The position numbers were made by a program, and so were the translations under genes. From assembly GCF_001644035.1 (NCBI RefSeq), contig NZ_LUUG01000052.1, positions 1-64,000 of the forward strand: DNA of 64,000 bases, given 5' to 3'. The first letter of the stretch is position 1. Each line of letters opens with the position of its first letter. Below the pieces are notes generated by a model. It searched no databases and was not told the DNA's origin. It saw only the letters and a program-made list of their open reading frames with translations. This document shows positions 45,833 to 55,733 of this stretch, piece by piece. The stretch comes from Methylomonas methanica (GTDB lineage Bacteria > Pseudomonadota > Gammaproteobacteria > Methylococcales > Methylomonadaceae).

Positions 45833-47275
45833 ATGCGTATGCAAAAGATAGGAACTTTTGAAGTAGAAGCGTCTGATTATCAGCAACAGCGCCGCTCGTT
45901 TTGGAGTGGTAATTTTGTTAAAGCTTCTAAATCATGGGGTGGGTTTTATCGTCAACGGCTTCAAACCTGTTATTCTAATTTGGTGCCGGTTGGTGCTAGT
46001 GTTCTCGAACTTGGTTGTGGCGGGGGGGATCTCCTTGCGGCTCTGCGGCCTTCCAATGGTGTTGGAATTGATTTTTGCCCGGAAGCTATTGAACAGGCTC
46101 GAACAGCACATCCGCAACTAGAGTTTGTCGTTGCGGATGCACATGAGCTAGAACTTGGTGAACGAACGTTTGATTATATTGTTGTATCGGAGTTGGTCAA
46201 CGATCTCTGGGATGTGCAGGCCACGCTTGCTTGTTTACAGAGGTACTGTAATTCTCGTACAAGATTGATATTTAATTTTTATAGCCATCTATGGAATAGC
46301 CCCCTGAAAATAGCCCAAAAGCTGGGGGTTGCCACACCTAACCTTCCACAAAATTGGCTTACCCGGCATGATATGGCCAATCTCCTGGAAATATCTGGTT
46401 ATGAAGCGTTAAGGGAGTGGGAGGAAGTACTTTTTCCTTTAGCTTTACCTGTTGCAAATTTTGCGAATAGGTATTTGGCAAAGATTTCTCCTTTTAGGTT
46501 GATGGCGATGGCGAATTTCATGTTGGCCCGCCGAATAATGTTACCGAAAATCAAGAATCCATCAGTTACGGTAGTGGTAGCAGCCAGAAATGAGTCTGGG
46601 CACATTGAAGAATTGATGACGCGTATCCCTGAGATGGGTGGAGGTACAGAAATTATTTTCGTAGAAGGTAATTCCACCGATGACACATATGAAGTAATCG
46701 AAAGGGCCATCGCTGCGCATCCAGAGCGCAATTGCAAGTTACTAAAGCAGCCTGGAAAGGGGAAAGGTGATGCAGTTCGTGCAGGCTTTGATATTGCCAG
46801 TGGCGATATTTTGATGATTTTGGATGCAGACATCACAGTGCCACCCGAAGATCTCCCGAGGTTCTATGAACTAATGGTAAGTGGCGTTGGGGAATTTATT
46901 AATGGCGTTCGTTTGGTTTATCCCATGGATGAGGATGCGATGCGCTTTGCTAACCTCTTGGGTAATAAATTTTTCTCATGGGCGTTTAGTTGGCTATTAG
47001 GTCAGCCGATCAGAGATACGCTATGCGGTACTAAGGTTCTATGGCGCAGTGACTACCAAAGAATCGCCGACAATCGTGGTTACTTTGGAGATTTTGACCC
47101 CTTTGGGGACTTTGATTTATTGTTTGGGGCTGCTCGTTTAAATCTCAAAATTATGGAAGTTCCGATTCGTTATCGTGCTCGACGCTATGGAGAGACAAAT
47201 ATTTCCCGTTGGCGGCATGGTTGGCTATTGCTAAACATGGTTGTCTTTGCTGCTCGTCGTATTAAGTTTATCTGA
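45833..47275 (+). CDS. Methyltransferase-GT2 glycosyltransferase fusion
   Basis: The 480 residues hold an N-terminal class I methyltransferase (about 20-215, VLELGCGGGDLLAAL and DAHELELGERTFDYI) and a C-terminal GT2 domain (about 240-480). The GT2 domain has VEGNSTDDTYEV, LDADITVPPEDLP, RDTLCGTKVLWR and RYGETNISRWRHG. The last motifs are those of dolichol/undecaprenyl-phosphate sugar transferases of the DPM1 type. There is no clear membrane helix. A G7 run at 46022 lies in the SAM-binding glycine loop. The gene is 3 bp after its neighbour. Confidence 0.85.
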   Translation: MRMQKIGTFEVEASDYQQQRRSFWSGNFVKASKSWGGFYRQRLQTCYSNLVPVGASVLELGCGGGDLLAALRPSNGVGIDFCPEAIEQARTAHPQLEFVVADAHELELGERTFDYIVVSELVNDLWDVQATLACLQRYCNSRTRLIFNFYSHLWNSPLKIAQKLGVATPNLPQNWLTRHDMANLLEISGYEALREWEEVLFPLALPVANFANRYLAKISPFRLMAMANFMLARRIMLPKIKNPSVTVVVAARNESGHIEELMTRIPEMGGGTEIIFVEGNSTDDTYEVIERAIAAHPERNCKLLKQPGKGKGDAVRAGFDIASGDILMILDADITVPPEDLPRFYELMVSGVGEFINGVRLVYPMDEDAMRFANLLGNKFFSWAFSWLLGQPIRDTLCGTKVLWRSDYQRIADNRGYFGDFDPFGDFDLLFGAARLNLKIMEVPIRYRARRYGETNISRWRHGWLLLNMVVFAARRIKFI

Positions 47276-47289
47276 GCGGAAAAATACTA

Positions 47290-48054
47290 ATGGGTTTTTT
47301 GCATCATGTGTTGTCACACCCGTTGACGCGTGGTTTTTCCGTGGATGATCCTCTGACTACTAGTCTGAGGCGCGAAATTATTGAAGATAAAGCATTTTTG
47401 CGTGCCTTATATTCCGAATGGTATCAAAAAATTGTCAGCGCTTTACCCGTGAAAACGGATATTCTCGAATTAGGTTCCGGGGCAGGTTTTTTCGAGAAAC
47501 TCCTCCCAAATGTGATCACTAGCGAGATCTTCGAAACACCAGGCGTTAAACTGGTGGCCGATGCTTGTGATTTACCCTTTTTGGATGGTTCTTTAAATGC
47601 AATAGTGATGACCGATGTTTTTCACCATATTCCGAATGTACGGCAGTTTCTTTTAGAAGCAACTCGTTGTGTAAAACCAGGGGGTAAAATTGTGATGATT
47701 GAGCCATGGAGGACTCGTTGGTCTGAGTGGGTTTACACTCATTTACACCCTGAGCCATTTTCCATCGAGAGTGGCTGGGAAATACCGAATGATGGGCCAC
47801 TTTCAGGAGCGAATGGTGCTTTGCCCTGGATAGTGTTTGAACGGGATCGCAAAACGTTTGAGTCAGATTTTCCTCAATGGCGTATAAACGTTATCGAGTT
47901 AATGATGCCGTCTGTATACCTGCTCTCCGGTGGAGTGTCGATGCGCAGCTTTTTACCTGCGTGGATATATAGGCCATTGCGGACATTGGAGCGTTACTTT
48001 GGTGAAACGCGATATGCAATGTTTGCTTTTATTGAGTTGGAACGGATATCGTGA
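47290..48054 (+). CDS. Class I SAM-dependent methyltransferase
   Basis: The 254-residue protein has the motif ILELGSGAGFFEKLLP, motif DACDLPFLDGSLNAIVMTD and the FHHIPNVRQFLLEATRCVKPGGKIVMIEPW segment (in parts) of the Methyltransf_11 group. It may methylate a sugar or lipid-linked intermediate. It overlaps the flippase-like gene by 4 bp, which ties their expression together. Confidence 0.85.
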   Translation: MGFLHHVLSHPLTRGFSVDDPLTTSLRREIIEDKAFLRALYSEWYQKIVSALPVKTDILELGSGAGFFEKLLPNVITSEIFETPGVKLVADACDLPFLDGSLNAIVMTDVFHHIPNVRQFLLEATRCVKPGGKIVMIEPWRTRWSEWVYTHLHPEPFSIESGWEIPNDGPLSGANGALPWIVFERDRKTFESDFPQWRINVIELMMPSVYLLSGGVSMRSFLPAWIYRPLRTLERYFGETRYAMFAFIELERIS

Positions 48055-49025
48055 GTAGATTTAACTTGCGTCGTTTTGCCGCGCTGGGTTTAAGTTTATC
48101 GTTTAGCATTTTTTTCTTGTGGTTGGCCCTTCGGAATGTAGATTACGATAGCTTAGTTAGTGCCTTTACCGAAGTGCAGATTGGTCCTTTAATGGTCTGC
48201 TCGGTATCATTATGGCTTGGGATTACACTTAGAGCTATGCGATGGCGTATCATTGCCGGATTTACAAGAAGTGAACAGCACAAATTTTCCCGAGCTACGA
48301 CTCTTGGTGTTCTTTCCAATCTGATATTTCCAGGGCGTGCTGGTGAAGTAGTGAGAGTCATTACTTTAGCCAAAATGACCAAGACAACCATCGCAAGTCC
48401 TTTAGCGAGCGCAATGATCGATCGATTAATAGATGTCTTTGTACTTATGGGTTGTGCAGCCTTACTCTACCTGCTTTTTCCTGTTAGCGACGTACTGGAA
48501 AAATGGGTCACTACTTTATTTTTAACTAGTGTGATCGTAACCCTTGGGATAGTAATGTATGCAAGGAGTTCTGGATTTATGGACATATTTTTTACGAAGT
48601 TAGTAAAGCGTTTGTTGCGGCGCTGGCCAATCAAATTAGAAGTGTTTCTAACTGAATTACGCACGGAGCTCCGCCATTTGGTAACGGGCTGGCTGAGCAT
48701 TGAGCTTGTATTGATTGCATTTTTGATTCTGTTTGCAGATTATGGCGCTATTTCCGTATTGCTTCGTGCTTTTAATCTGTCTCTTCCATTAGAAGCTCCT
48801 TTGTTGCTTTGGGTATTTTTTTCTGCTGGCTCAGCTTTACCCTCAGCACCCGGTTATGTGGGTGTTTATCAGGTTGCTGCGGTCTGGGCGTTATCCCTGT
48901 TTACTGTTTCAGCACCCACTGCTGTTGCTGTTGCCACTGTACTTCAGATTGCTACGTTGCTTGTTGCTTTTGTTATGGCTGGTTCTTCAGCATGGGCTTT
49001 TTTAAGGCCAACTAATATTTCTTAA
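48051..49025 (+). CDS. Flippase-like membrane protein (LPG synthase TM / UPF0104 family)
   Basis: The 324-residue integral membrane protein has eight or nine hydrophobic segments and the family features GRAGEVVRVITLAK (about 96-110) and a late PSAPGYVGVYQ (about 264). Members are related to the membrane half of lysyl-phosphatidylglycerol synthase and to AglD. Here a lipid-linked sugar translocator role is plausible, next to a DPM1-like transferase fusion. It starts with GTG, overlapping the methyltransferase. Confidence 0.85.
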   Translation: MSRFNLRRFAALGLSLSFSIFFLWLALRNVDYDSLVSAFTEVQIGPLMVCSVSLWLGITLRAMRWRIIAGFTRSEQHKFSRATTLGVLSNLIFPGRAGEVVRVITLAKMTKTTIASPLASAMIDRLIDVFVLMGCAALLYLLFPVSDVLEKWVTTLFLTSVIVTLGIVMYARSSGFMDIFFTKLVKRLLRRWPIKLEVFLTELRTELRHLVTGWLSIELVLIAFLILFADYGAISVLLRAFNLSLPLEAPLLLWVFFSAGSALPSAPGYVGVYQVAAVWALSLFTVSAPTAVAVATVLQIATLLVAFVMAGSSAWAFLRPTNIS

Positions 49026-49031
49026 AAAGCC

Positions 49032-51995
49032 TTGATTAAGTTTTTGAAAAGGGCATCGAAATTTAAACTCCTAGTTGCGAGTATTAAGGGTCATTCTACG
49101 GACACTCAACAGTGTTTGAAACAGATAGATCCGGGTTCCAGAGTTATTCCGATATTAAAAGGGGCTTGGTTTACGCAGCGTATTGATGTTATATCGGGCA
49201 CAATCGACATCCTGGGGCTAAGAGTTGCTACTTACAACCGGGCGAACGAATGTTCGCTGTTAGTGAAAATTCACACGGAAGCCGGCCGAATTCTACACAG
49301 CAGCGTAGTTCATGCCAAAGATTGTCGCGACAATTCAATTATATGGATTGCACCCGATAATCCCATTGCGGTAAAGGGAATTGATGTTTACGTTTCTATC
49401 AAGTCGTCTGAAGGTCGTCCCGGTAACAACTTGGGTTTATGGGTTGCAAAAGAAAATGGTTCGGATCTTTTAATCCGTAAGCCTCAAGGCTATTATGGTT
49501 TGGGTTTGCGTCGGAATCCAGCCATCAGTAGTTTTCCGGGTTTAGGCTTAGAATTGGATGTCAGAGTTTCCAGTTTTGCCTTGTATTATCGTCGTAAGTC
49601 AATACAAGCAACTGGGATGAAATCATATAACCAACCCGTTCTCGTTTGGGTGTCAGATTCGCCTCTTGATTCGCAAGGTGTGATTTTTACGTCTCTTTTT
49701 CAAAACACGCTCGTTAAGCTGGAACTTATAAATACCCATCTTGGCTTTGAGATAAGCAAGTTGGCTATGGTGCTTATTCCCGCTACAACCACTCAAGAAA
49801 TAATACGCAAGGTCGTATGTCGTGCGCGCCAAATGGGCGTGCCCGTTATCTTGGTTGTGGAACGAGGAGTGATAATTTCTGAACAGCTCAAGAAGACTTG
49901 GCATAACTATATTGATTATGTTATTTCCGTAGAAGCTCAATCTGCGTTTCCGGCGGATGTAAATAGTATTGTGGATTTATCGAAAACTGCTTTACAGTTG
50001 GAGGAGATACGTCATCAGCTTATAGTTCGCCAACAGCCCCTGGTTTCTATTGTTTTTTCTGTCTGCAATATTCTAATTTGGGGACAGTTTGTAGTTGAAT
50101 CGTTAGTTCGACAATCGTATATAGGGCCAATTGAGTTGGTTCTAGTAGGTCCATCAGATAGTTATGACTGTATCCAATGGCTACGTCTTGTTATTCAGCA
50201 ATTAAGCAATCAGTATTCTAGGAAACAGCCAATAACCTGCTCTTATGTCACCAACAATTCCGATACAAACTCGAAAATATGGCAGTTGGGGGCTAATGCG
50301 GCCAAAGGCGAGTTGATTGTTCTTTCTGATTCCGGAATATTTGTGAATAGCGCTTTCTTAAAGGCTCATGTAGACGCTCATTCTTACCGGGATTGCGTTG
50401 TTGTTATTGGGCCGGTAGTTAGCTTAGATAGGCCTGATGCTTCGTTGGCTAAGCTTTGCGAATTGGAACAAGATATTGAAGCATGCCAGCTTAGGGCTCT
50501 AAATAGGGGGCCTATCTATATTGAGAGTTTTCTAAATTGCAGAGTTGGTAATTTATCTATCCGTCGATCAGATATTTCCTTATTAGATGAGTGCTCAGTC
50601 AATGATCAGAAACTATCGTTAAATTTAAAAGCGATATTATTAGGATACAAAATTTATGAGAACGGTGGACGTCTAAAGTTTGCAAGTGAGGCGATAGCAT
50701 TCACTGTTGGGTGGGAAGGGGGAAATAAGGATTCGAAAGACTTTCTTTTCGATTTTGATGATTGTAGTAGCTTTTTGGATCTACGGTCTCAGCTTAGCAC
50801 ATTAATCCTTAGTGAGAAGTCAGGATTAGTTGATGATATACAAATATCCTCTGAATTGGTTGAAGGGTTTAATGTTGATAAATTAAAAGATCAATTTGCT
50901 ATTAAAAGCCTTTTTTCTAGGTCTCCGCTTTATGCTCGTTATAACCGGAAGCTTAGGGTAATTACCTATCGTTGGCATGTGCCTCATCAGTATGAGTTGT
51001 ACAAGTTACCCTATCAGTTTGATTTGATGGTGGGATTGGGGTCGCCGATCTCTGAGTTTTGGGATTTTAATCAGCGTCCAATGCCGGCAAACGCAAGATT
51101 TATTACACCTGCTCAGTTTAATGAGGGACTCTATGATTTGGCTATTCTCCATTTTGATGAAAATGTCTTGTCATACGAGAATACTAATGGTCATTTAGGG
51201 GTGGAATGGGGTGCCACTTTTCGTTGGTTTGTCGAGAATATCAAACTGCCAAAGGTTGCGATTTGTCATGGAACACCCCAGTTTCATGGGCAATACACGC
51301 CAGGGTATGATGGAGATGACCTGATGTCGGTAATAGAATCGGCCAGAGATAAACTCGTAGAATATGTTGGTGATATAGAGGTTGTGTGTAATTCGCATCA
51401 GGCGCGGCGGGAATGGGGATTTAAAAGATCAAGAGTGATATGGCACGGATTTGATCCTATGGAATTTCCTCCTGCTCGGTATGAAAAGGGTATTTTATCC
51501 CCACTGGGACCACTCGTAACGTCACGTCCTCATTATCGAGGCTATTACCTTCATCAGAGAGTTTTCGACGAAACCTTTCCAAAGCAGTTTTGGCCCAGCC
51601 AATTGCGTGTTCCAGACCCTGATGTGGACTATTTTGGAAATGTTTTTGCATTGGCGAAGTATCGTAATTATGTCAATGAGTTGCGTAAATATAGTGTTTA
51701 TTTTAATCCAACTTTGCGTTCTCCTATGCCTAGAGCAAGGGCGGAGCCAATGATGTGCGGGGTAGTTACAGTAAACGCCGATAATCATGATGTTGATATG
51801 TTTATTAAGCATGGCGTAAATGGATTTTACTCAAACGATCCGGAAGAATTACGTGATATTTTGCTCTATTTGCTTCGAAATCCAGAGAAAGTGTCGAAAA
51901 TCGGTGCTAAGGCGCGTTTGACAGCAATTGAAGTTTTTAACTATGAGCGCTATTTGGCTGAATGGACTTCATTGATTACCGATGTGTTAGGTTGA
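49032..51995 (+). CDS. Large multidomain glycosyltransferase (GT2-like and GT-B-like parts)
   Basis: The 987-residue protein has a beta-rich N-terminal region (about 30-190) with a possible carbohydrate-binding fold. A GT2-like middle follows (about 335-560: PLVSIVFSVCNILIWGQFVVESLV in parts, GELIVLSDSGIF). The GT-B-like C-terminal half (about 640-985) has HGTPQFHGQYTPGYDGDD, NSHQARREWGF and PRARAEPMMCGVVTV. The middle domain has SDSG in place of the usual DxD, so that part may be inactive. It starts with TTG without a good ribosome site, 6 bp after the flippase gene. Confidence 0.72.
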   Translation: MIKFLKRASKFKLLVASIKGHSTDTQQCLKQIDPGSRVIPILKGAWFTQRIDVISGTIDILGLRVATYNRANECSLLVKIHTEAGRILHSSVVHAKDCRDNSIIWIAPDNPIAVKGIDVYVSIKSSEGRPGNNLGLWVAKENGSDLLIRKPQGYYGLGLRRNPAISSFPGLGLELDVRVSSFALYYRRKSIQATGMKSYNQPVLVWVSDSPLDSQGVIFTSLFQNTLVKLELINTHLGFEISKLAMVLIPATTTQEIIRKVVCRARQMGVPVILVVERGVIISEQLKKTWHNYIDYVISVEAQSAFPADVNSIVDLSKTALQLEEIRHQLIVRQQPLVSIVFSVCNILIWGQFVVESLVRQSYIGPIELVLVGPSDSYDCIQWLRLVIQQLSNQYSRKQPITCSYVTNNSDTNSKIWQLGANAAKGELIVLSDSGIFVNSAFLKAHVDAHSYRDCVVVIGPVVSLDRPDASLAKLCELEQDIEACQLRALNRGPIYIESFLNCRVGNLSIRRSDISLLDECSVNDQKLSLNLKAILLGYKIYENGGRLKFASEAIAFTVGWEGGNKDSKDFLFDFDDCSSFLDLRSQLSTLILSEKSGLVDDIQISSELVEGFNVDKLKDQFAIKSLFSRSPLYARYNRKLRVITYRWHVPHQYELYKLPYQFDLMVGLGSPISEFWDFNQRPMPANARFITPAQFNEGLYDLAILHFDENVLSYENTNGHLGVEWGATFRWFVENIKLPKVAICHGTPQFHGQYTPGYDGDDLMSVIESARDKLVEYVGDIEVVCNSHQARREWGFKRSRVIWHGFDPMEFPPARYEKGILSPLGPLVTSRPHYRGYYLHQRVFDETFPKQFWPSQLRVPDPDVDYFGNVFALAKYRNYVNELRKYSVYFNPTLRSPMPRARAEPMMCGVVTVNADNHDVDMFIKHGVNGFYSNDPEELRDILLYLLRNPEKVSKIGAKARLTAIEVFNYERYLAEWTSLITDVLG

Positions 51996-52067
51996 ATTTG
52001 TATATTAATATGTTTTATTTTTTTGACCGAGCTAAATCATTAGTTGCGGTCAGTACTCTTTATATCG

Positions 52068-53456
52068 ATGAATTTGAATATGAATAATCAAGCTGAAAGT
52101 AAGCTTCCCAAGCGCTCGTTGCTTGTGGTTTGTAATGATGTAATTGGTGAAAAGATGGCGGGGCCCGCGATTCGTTGTATCGAAATCGCTCAGTCCGCAG
52201 CCGAAAAATTCGATACCACACTTGTAGCTCCTAAAGTTAGCGGTAAGAATTTTGTTAGATTCAAATTATTGGAAATTCAGCCGGATATATTAAAATCGTT
52301 GGCGGATAAATCAGATGTTGTTCTAATCCAAGGAGACGCCTTGGTTAGATACCCCTTTCTGAAAGAAATATCAGGCGTGCTAATTGCCGACTTATATTGC
52401 CCTATTCCTTTGGAGTATCACCAAGTATCTGATGGCATTGATATGAGCGAGCGATTGAGTATGGGTAAACATCTTTCCAGTGTAGTTGCCGAGCAGCTCG
52501 CCTATGCTGATTATTTTTTATGCGCTAGCGAGAAACAAAAAGATTTTTGGCTAGGTGCATTAACTGTTATGGGGCGGATTAACGGTCTACGATGGGAAAA
52601 GTCAAATAGGGCTAATATAAATGACTTAATCCTTTTGTTACCTTTTGGTTTGCCAAATGCCGATCCAGCCCCGGAACAGGTTACATTACGTGCTAAGTTT
52701 GATATTCCTAAAGACCATTTTGTTGCAGTTTGGGGGGGGGGGATATACGAGTGGTTTGACCCGTTGACTATCATCAAAGCAATTCGCATTCTGAATGATA
52801 GAGGAGATAATGTTCATCTCGTGTTCATTGGGGTTAAGCATCCAAATCCAGGTATCCAGGATCACGATATTTGTGCTAGAGCGATATCGCTTTCACGTGA
52901 ACTAGATTTATTAGATCGCTTTGTTCATTTCAATTCTGGATGGGTTGACTATGAGACACGCAGTCAATATTTCATGGATGCAAATATAGGTGTCAGTGCT
53001 CATTTCGACAACCCGGAAACCAGGTTTTCATTCCGTACACGCATGTTGGACTATTTATGGTGTAATTTGCCTATTGTTACGACGCGAGGCGATTATTTCG
53101 GCGATACAGTGACTTCTGAGGGTTTGGGGGCTACAGTTAATTTTGAGGATTTGGATGGTTGGGTCGAAGAGATAAGCCGTTTGCAGCAAGATGTTCAGTT
53201 TTACGAAAAATGTTCATCGCAAGTTGCTAATTTTAAGATCCGTTTTCGATGGGAAAATGTTACAAAACCTCTGTTAGATATAGTGGCCTCAATTGAACCA
53301 TCAGCAGATAGAGAGTTTGCTAGGAATTGTTTTGGAAAGACAGCCATTAAGCCTTCTCTGTTTACAAGAGTTCGTCATGTTTATTCCACTGGTGGTTTTC
53401 GAAAGTTATTTACTTTGGGAGTTCGGCGTATTCATTTAGCATTTAAGCTAGGTTAG
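52068..53456 (+). CDS. GT4-type glycosyltransferase with internal G11 tract
   Basis: The protein of about 462 residues has the GT4-family traits VCNDVIGEKMAGPAIRC near the N-terminus, VWGGGIYEWFDPLTIIKA at the domain junction (about 220) and an IGVSAHFDNPETRFSFRTRMLDYLWCNLP donor region (in parts). The codons for WGGG form eleven consecutive G residues (52732-52742). A gain or loss of one G would cut the protein at about half length. The start is uncertain: ATG at 52068 or 52080, neither with a clear ribosome site. Confidence 0.8.
   Translation: MNLNMNNQAESKLPKRSLLVVCNDVIGEKMAGPAIRCIEIAQSAAEKFDTTLVAPKVSGKNFVRFKLLEIQPDILKSLADKSDVVLIQGDALVRYPFLKEISGVLIADLYCPIPLEYHQVSDGIDMSERLSMGKHLSSVVAEQLAYADYFLCASEKQKDFWLGALTVMGRINGLRWEKSNRANINDLILLLPFGLPNADPAPEQVTLRAKFDIPKDHFVAVWGGGIYEWFDPLTIIKAIRILNDRGDNVHLVFIGVKHPNPGIQDHDICARAISLSRELDLLDRFVHFNSGWVDYETRSQYFMDANIGVSAHFDNPETRFSFRTRMLDYLWCNLPIVTTRGDYFGDTVTSEGLGATVNFEDLDGWVEEISRLQQDVQFYEKCSSQVANFKIRFRWENVTKPLLDIVASIEPSADREFARNCFGKTAIKPSLFTRVRHVYSTGGFRKLFTLGVRRIHLAFKLG
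52732..52742. repeat. G11 homopolymer inside a glycosyltransferase gene
   Basis: Eleven G residues in a row encode Trp-Gly-Gly-Gly (with the preceding T). It is the longest G run in the window and sits in an otherwise AT-rich gene. Tracts of this kind cause slipped-strand phase variation of surface-glycan genes in other bacteria. Confidence 0.85.
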
Positions 53457-53617
53457 TTATAGTCATTTTGGATATTCAGGAAGTTAATAAAAATTGACAC
53501 ATCCTGGAAAACATGGTTTCCACATTAAGTTGCTCGGAATTCCGCTCCTGATTTTGTTTGGAATTTCGGATTTATGTGTTCGGGCTAAGATCTAAGCAGT
53601 TTATTATGTCGGACTAA

Positions 53618-54616
53618 ATGCAGAACTTTTCTTCTTGTAATCCCAAGGTTGTGGCTGTTGTTGTGTCCTATAACCCCGATGTGACAGGCTTTGAAGCATT
53701 ATTGGAAGCGTTGCTTCCACAGGTGGCGTATATTTTCGTAGTCGATAATGCCTCCTCAGCTGATATGTTGCGGATTATGGACCGCTGGGCAAATTTAAAT
53801 GTTGAGCTATCGCAACTGCCTGAAAATATAGGTATCGCGGCGGCTCAAAATGTAGGCATTGAGAAGGCAATAAATTTTGGGGCTGACTTTGTTTTGCTGT
53901 CCGATCAAGACAGTATTCCTTATCCGACTATGGTTTCAGGACTTGTCTTTGCTTTGACATCTGCCAAAACGGATGCAATTGCTCTTCCTGTGGCGGCAGT
54001 TGGACCTGCTATAGTAGACAAGCGGACTAATAAAACTTCTTTTTTTCTGGTTGAACGCCGGGGGATTCCGAGAAGGTGGTCGCCTCAAGTCGGCAGTGAT
54101 GAACTTCCTGCTCGGATTGATGTGGGTTTTTTGATTGCATCTGGAACACTGATTTCGACAGATGTAATAAAGCGTATTGGTGGTATGCGCTCATCCTATT
54201 TCATTGATCATGTGGATACGGAGTGGTGTTTTCGAGCAAGGGCTATGGGATATAGATTGTTGGGTGTTCCTAGTTCACGATTGACTCATCAGTTAGGTGA
54301 TGAGGTTAAACGTGTTTGGTTTTTCGGATATCGGCAGGTGATGTATCACTCACCTTTACGCGACTATTACATGTTTCGGAACACCCTGTTTATGTTGCGT
54401 GACACACCGATGTCTTGTGTTTGGAGGCTTCATTTCTTGTGGCGATTAATGCAGTTTGCAGGATATTTTCTAGTTTTTGCTGGGGAGCGATTTCAGCGAT
54501 TCCGCCATATGAGCCTGGGATTATGGCATGGCCTTAATGGGCAGGGTGGACGCCTTGACAAGGATGGTAAGCGATGTCGCCGTATGCCTAATTCGATTTT
54601 AGAACCTAATAACTAA
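53618..54616 (+). CDS. GT2 family glycosyltransferase, rhamnosyltransferase-like
   Basis: The 332-residue GT2 protein has VVAVVVSYNPD (11-21), FVVDNASS, LLSDQDSIP (DxD-type motif, about 92), a DVGFLIASGTLIS segment and the FFIDHVDTEWCFRARAMGY-type acceptor loop (as FIDHVDTEWCFRARAMGY). This matches the rhamnosyltransferase group and fits the dTDP-rhamnose genes upstream. The region before it (161 bp) contains no recognised promoter. Confidence 0.88.
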   Translation: MQNFSSCNPKVVAVVVSYNPDVTGFEALLEALLPQVAYIFVVDNASSADMLRIMDRWANLNVELSQLPENIGIAAAQNVGIEKAINFGADFVLLSDQDSIPYPTMVSGLVFALTSAKTDAIALPVAAVGPAIVDKRTNKTSFFLVERRGIPRRWSPQVGSDELPARIDVGFLIASGTLISTDVIKRIGGMRSSYFIDHVDTEWCFRARAMGYRLLGVPSSRLTHQLGDEVKRVWFFGYRQVMYHSPLRDYYMFRNTLFMLRDTPMSCVWRLHFLWRLMQFAGYFLVFAGERFQRFRHMSLGLWHGLNGQGGRLDKDGKRCRRMPNSILEPNN

Positions 54617-54848
54617 TTAAGCGAGGTTGGTTCAATAGTTATAAATTAGCTATATTATTTGGTGTATGATTATTGACAACTATAGAGACTTCGAATAAAC
54701 ACCAAAATTAAGTAGTATTTTGCAAAAAATTAATAGCATTTTTAGTGTCTAAATTTGGCATGATAAATTATCAATAATTTAAAAACTTACAATAGTTTAA
54801 TGTTATTTCAATTAAATGACCGACAATTTTTCGAAGGTTAAATAGACT

Positions 54849-55724
54849 ATGCCCGCTACTATTTCGGCAATTATCGTAAATTATAATTCTGGCAACTTAT
54901 TAAAAACTTGTTTGGATTCTTTATCGGCATGCGCCTCGAATGTCGAGATTATTGTTGTTGATAATGCTTCGAAAGATGATAGCTTGGATGTGTTAGTGGG
55001 TATCCCCGACGTAAAACTTGTAAACAATTTAGTAAATGTGGGTTTTGCGGTTGCATGTAATATAGGAATACGCTTAGCGAATAATAATAATTTATTATTC
55101 CTGAATCCGGATTGCACAATTGAGCCGAATGCGCTGAGCCAGTTGATAATGACACTGGCTGCGAATGACAGTGTTGGTATGGTTGGTGGTCATTTGATCA
55201 ACCCAGATGGTACTGAACAGGCTGGGGGGCGGCGGGCAATTCCGACGCCATGGCGTTCCTTTGTGCGTGCTTTTGGTTTGGTGCGTTTTTCCGGGCGTTG
55301 GCCTCGGTTGTTCTTTGATTTTCATCTTCACAATCAGCCTTTGCCTCAACAACCGATTGAGGTGGAAGCAATTTCTGGGGCTTGCATGCTGGTAAAACGT
55401 GAAGCTATCAAGGATGTTGGTGTTTGGGACGAAGATTATTTTTTACATTGCGAAGACCTGGATTGGTGCATGCGTTTCCGGCAAAAGGGTTGGAAAATCA
55501 TGTTTGTCCCTTCGGCCAAGATAGTGCATGAACAAGGTGCTTGTAGCCGTTCTCGTCCATTGTTCGTGGAATGGCATAAGCATAAAGGTATGCTGCGTTT
55601 TTATCGTAAATTTTTTAGACATCAATATCCCGGCGTTTTGATGGGTTTGGTGACGCTAGGTGTCTGGTTTAGGTTTGTGTTAATAGCGGGTTATTACACT
55701 TTCAAACGCTTCGGTAAGTCATAG
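54849..55724 (+). CDS. GT2 family glycosyltransferase, WbbL-like
   Basis: The 291-residue protein has SAIIVNYNSGNLLKTCLDSL (6-25), VDNASKDDS, LNPDCTIEPNAL (the DxD-type site, about 84) and the HCEDLDWCMRFRQKGW loop typical of WbbL-like rhamnosyltransferases. A membrane-like C-terminal helix (about 268-285) is present. The 232 bp upstream are strongly AT-rich, with no clear promoter. It is 9 bp from the next gene. Confidence 0.9.
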   Translation: MPATISAIIVNYNSGNLLKTCLDSLSACASNVEIIVVDNASKDDSLDVLVGIPDVKLVNNLVNVGFAVACNIGIRLANNNNLLFLNPDCTIEPNALSQLIMTLAANDSVGMVGGHLINPDGTEQAGGRRAIPTPWRSFVRAFGLVRFSGRWPRLFFDFHLHNQPLPQQPIEVEAISGACMLVKREAIKDVGVWDEDYFLHCEDLDWCMRFRQKGWKIMFVPSAKIVHEQGACSRSRPLFVEWHKHKGMLRFYRKFFRHQYPGVLMGLVTLGVWFRFVLIAGYYTFKRFGKS

Positions 55725-55733
55725 GTCACACAC

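Noticed and set aside
46022-46028. G7 run in the methyltransferase-GT2 fusion
   Set aside because: It encodes the invariant GCGGG SAM-binding loop and is short, so codon constraint explains it.
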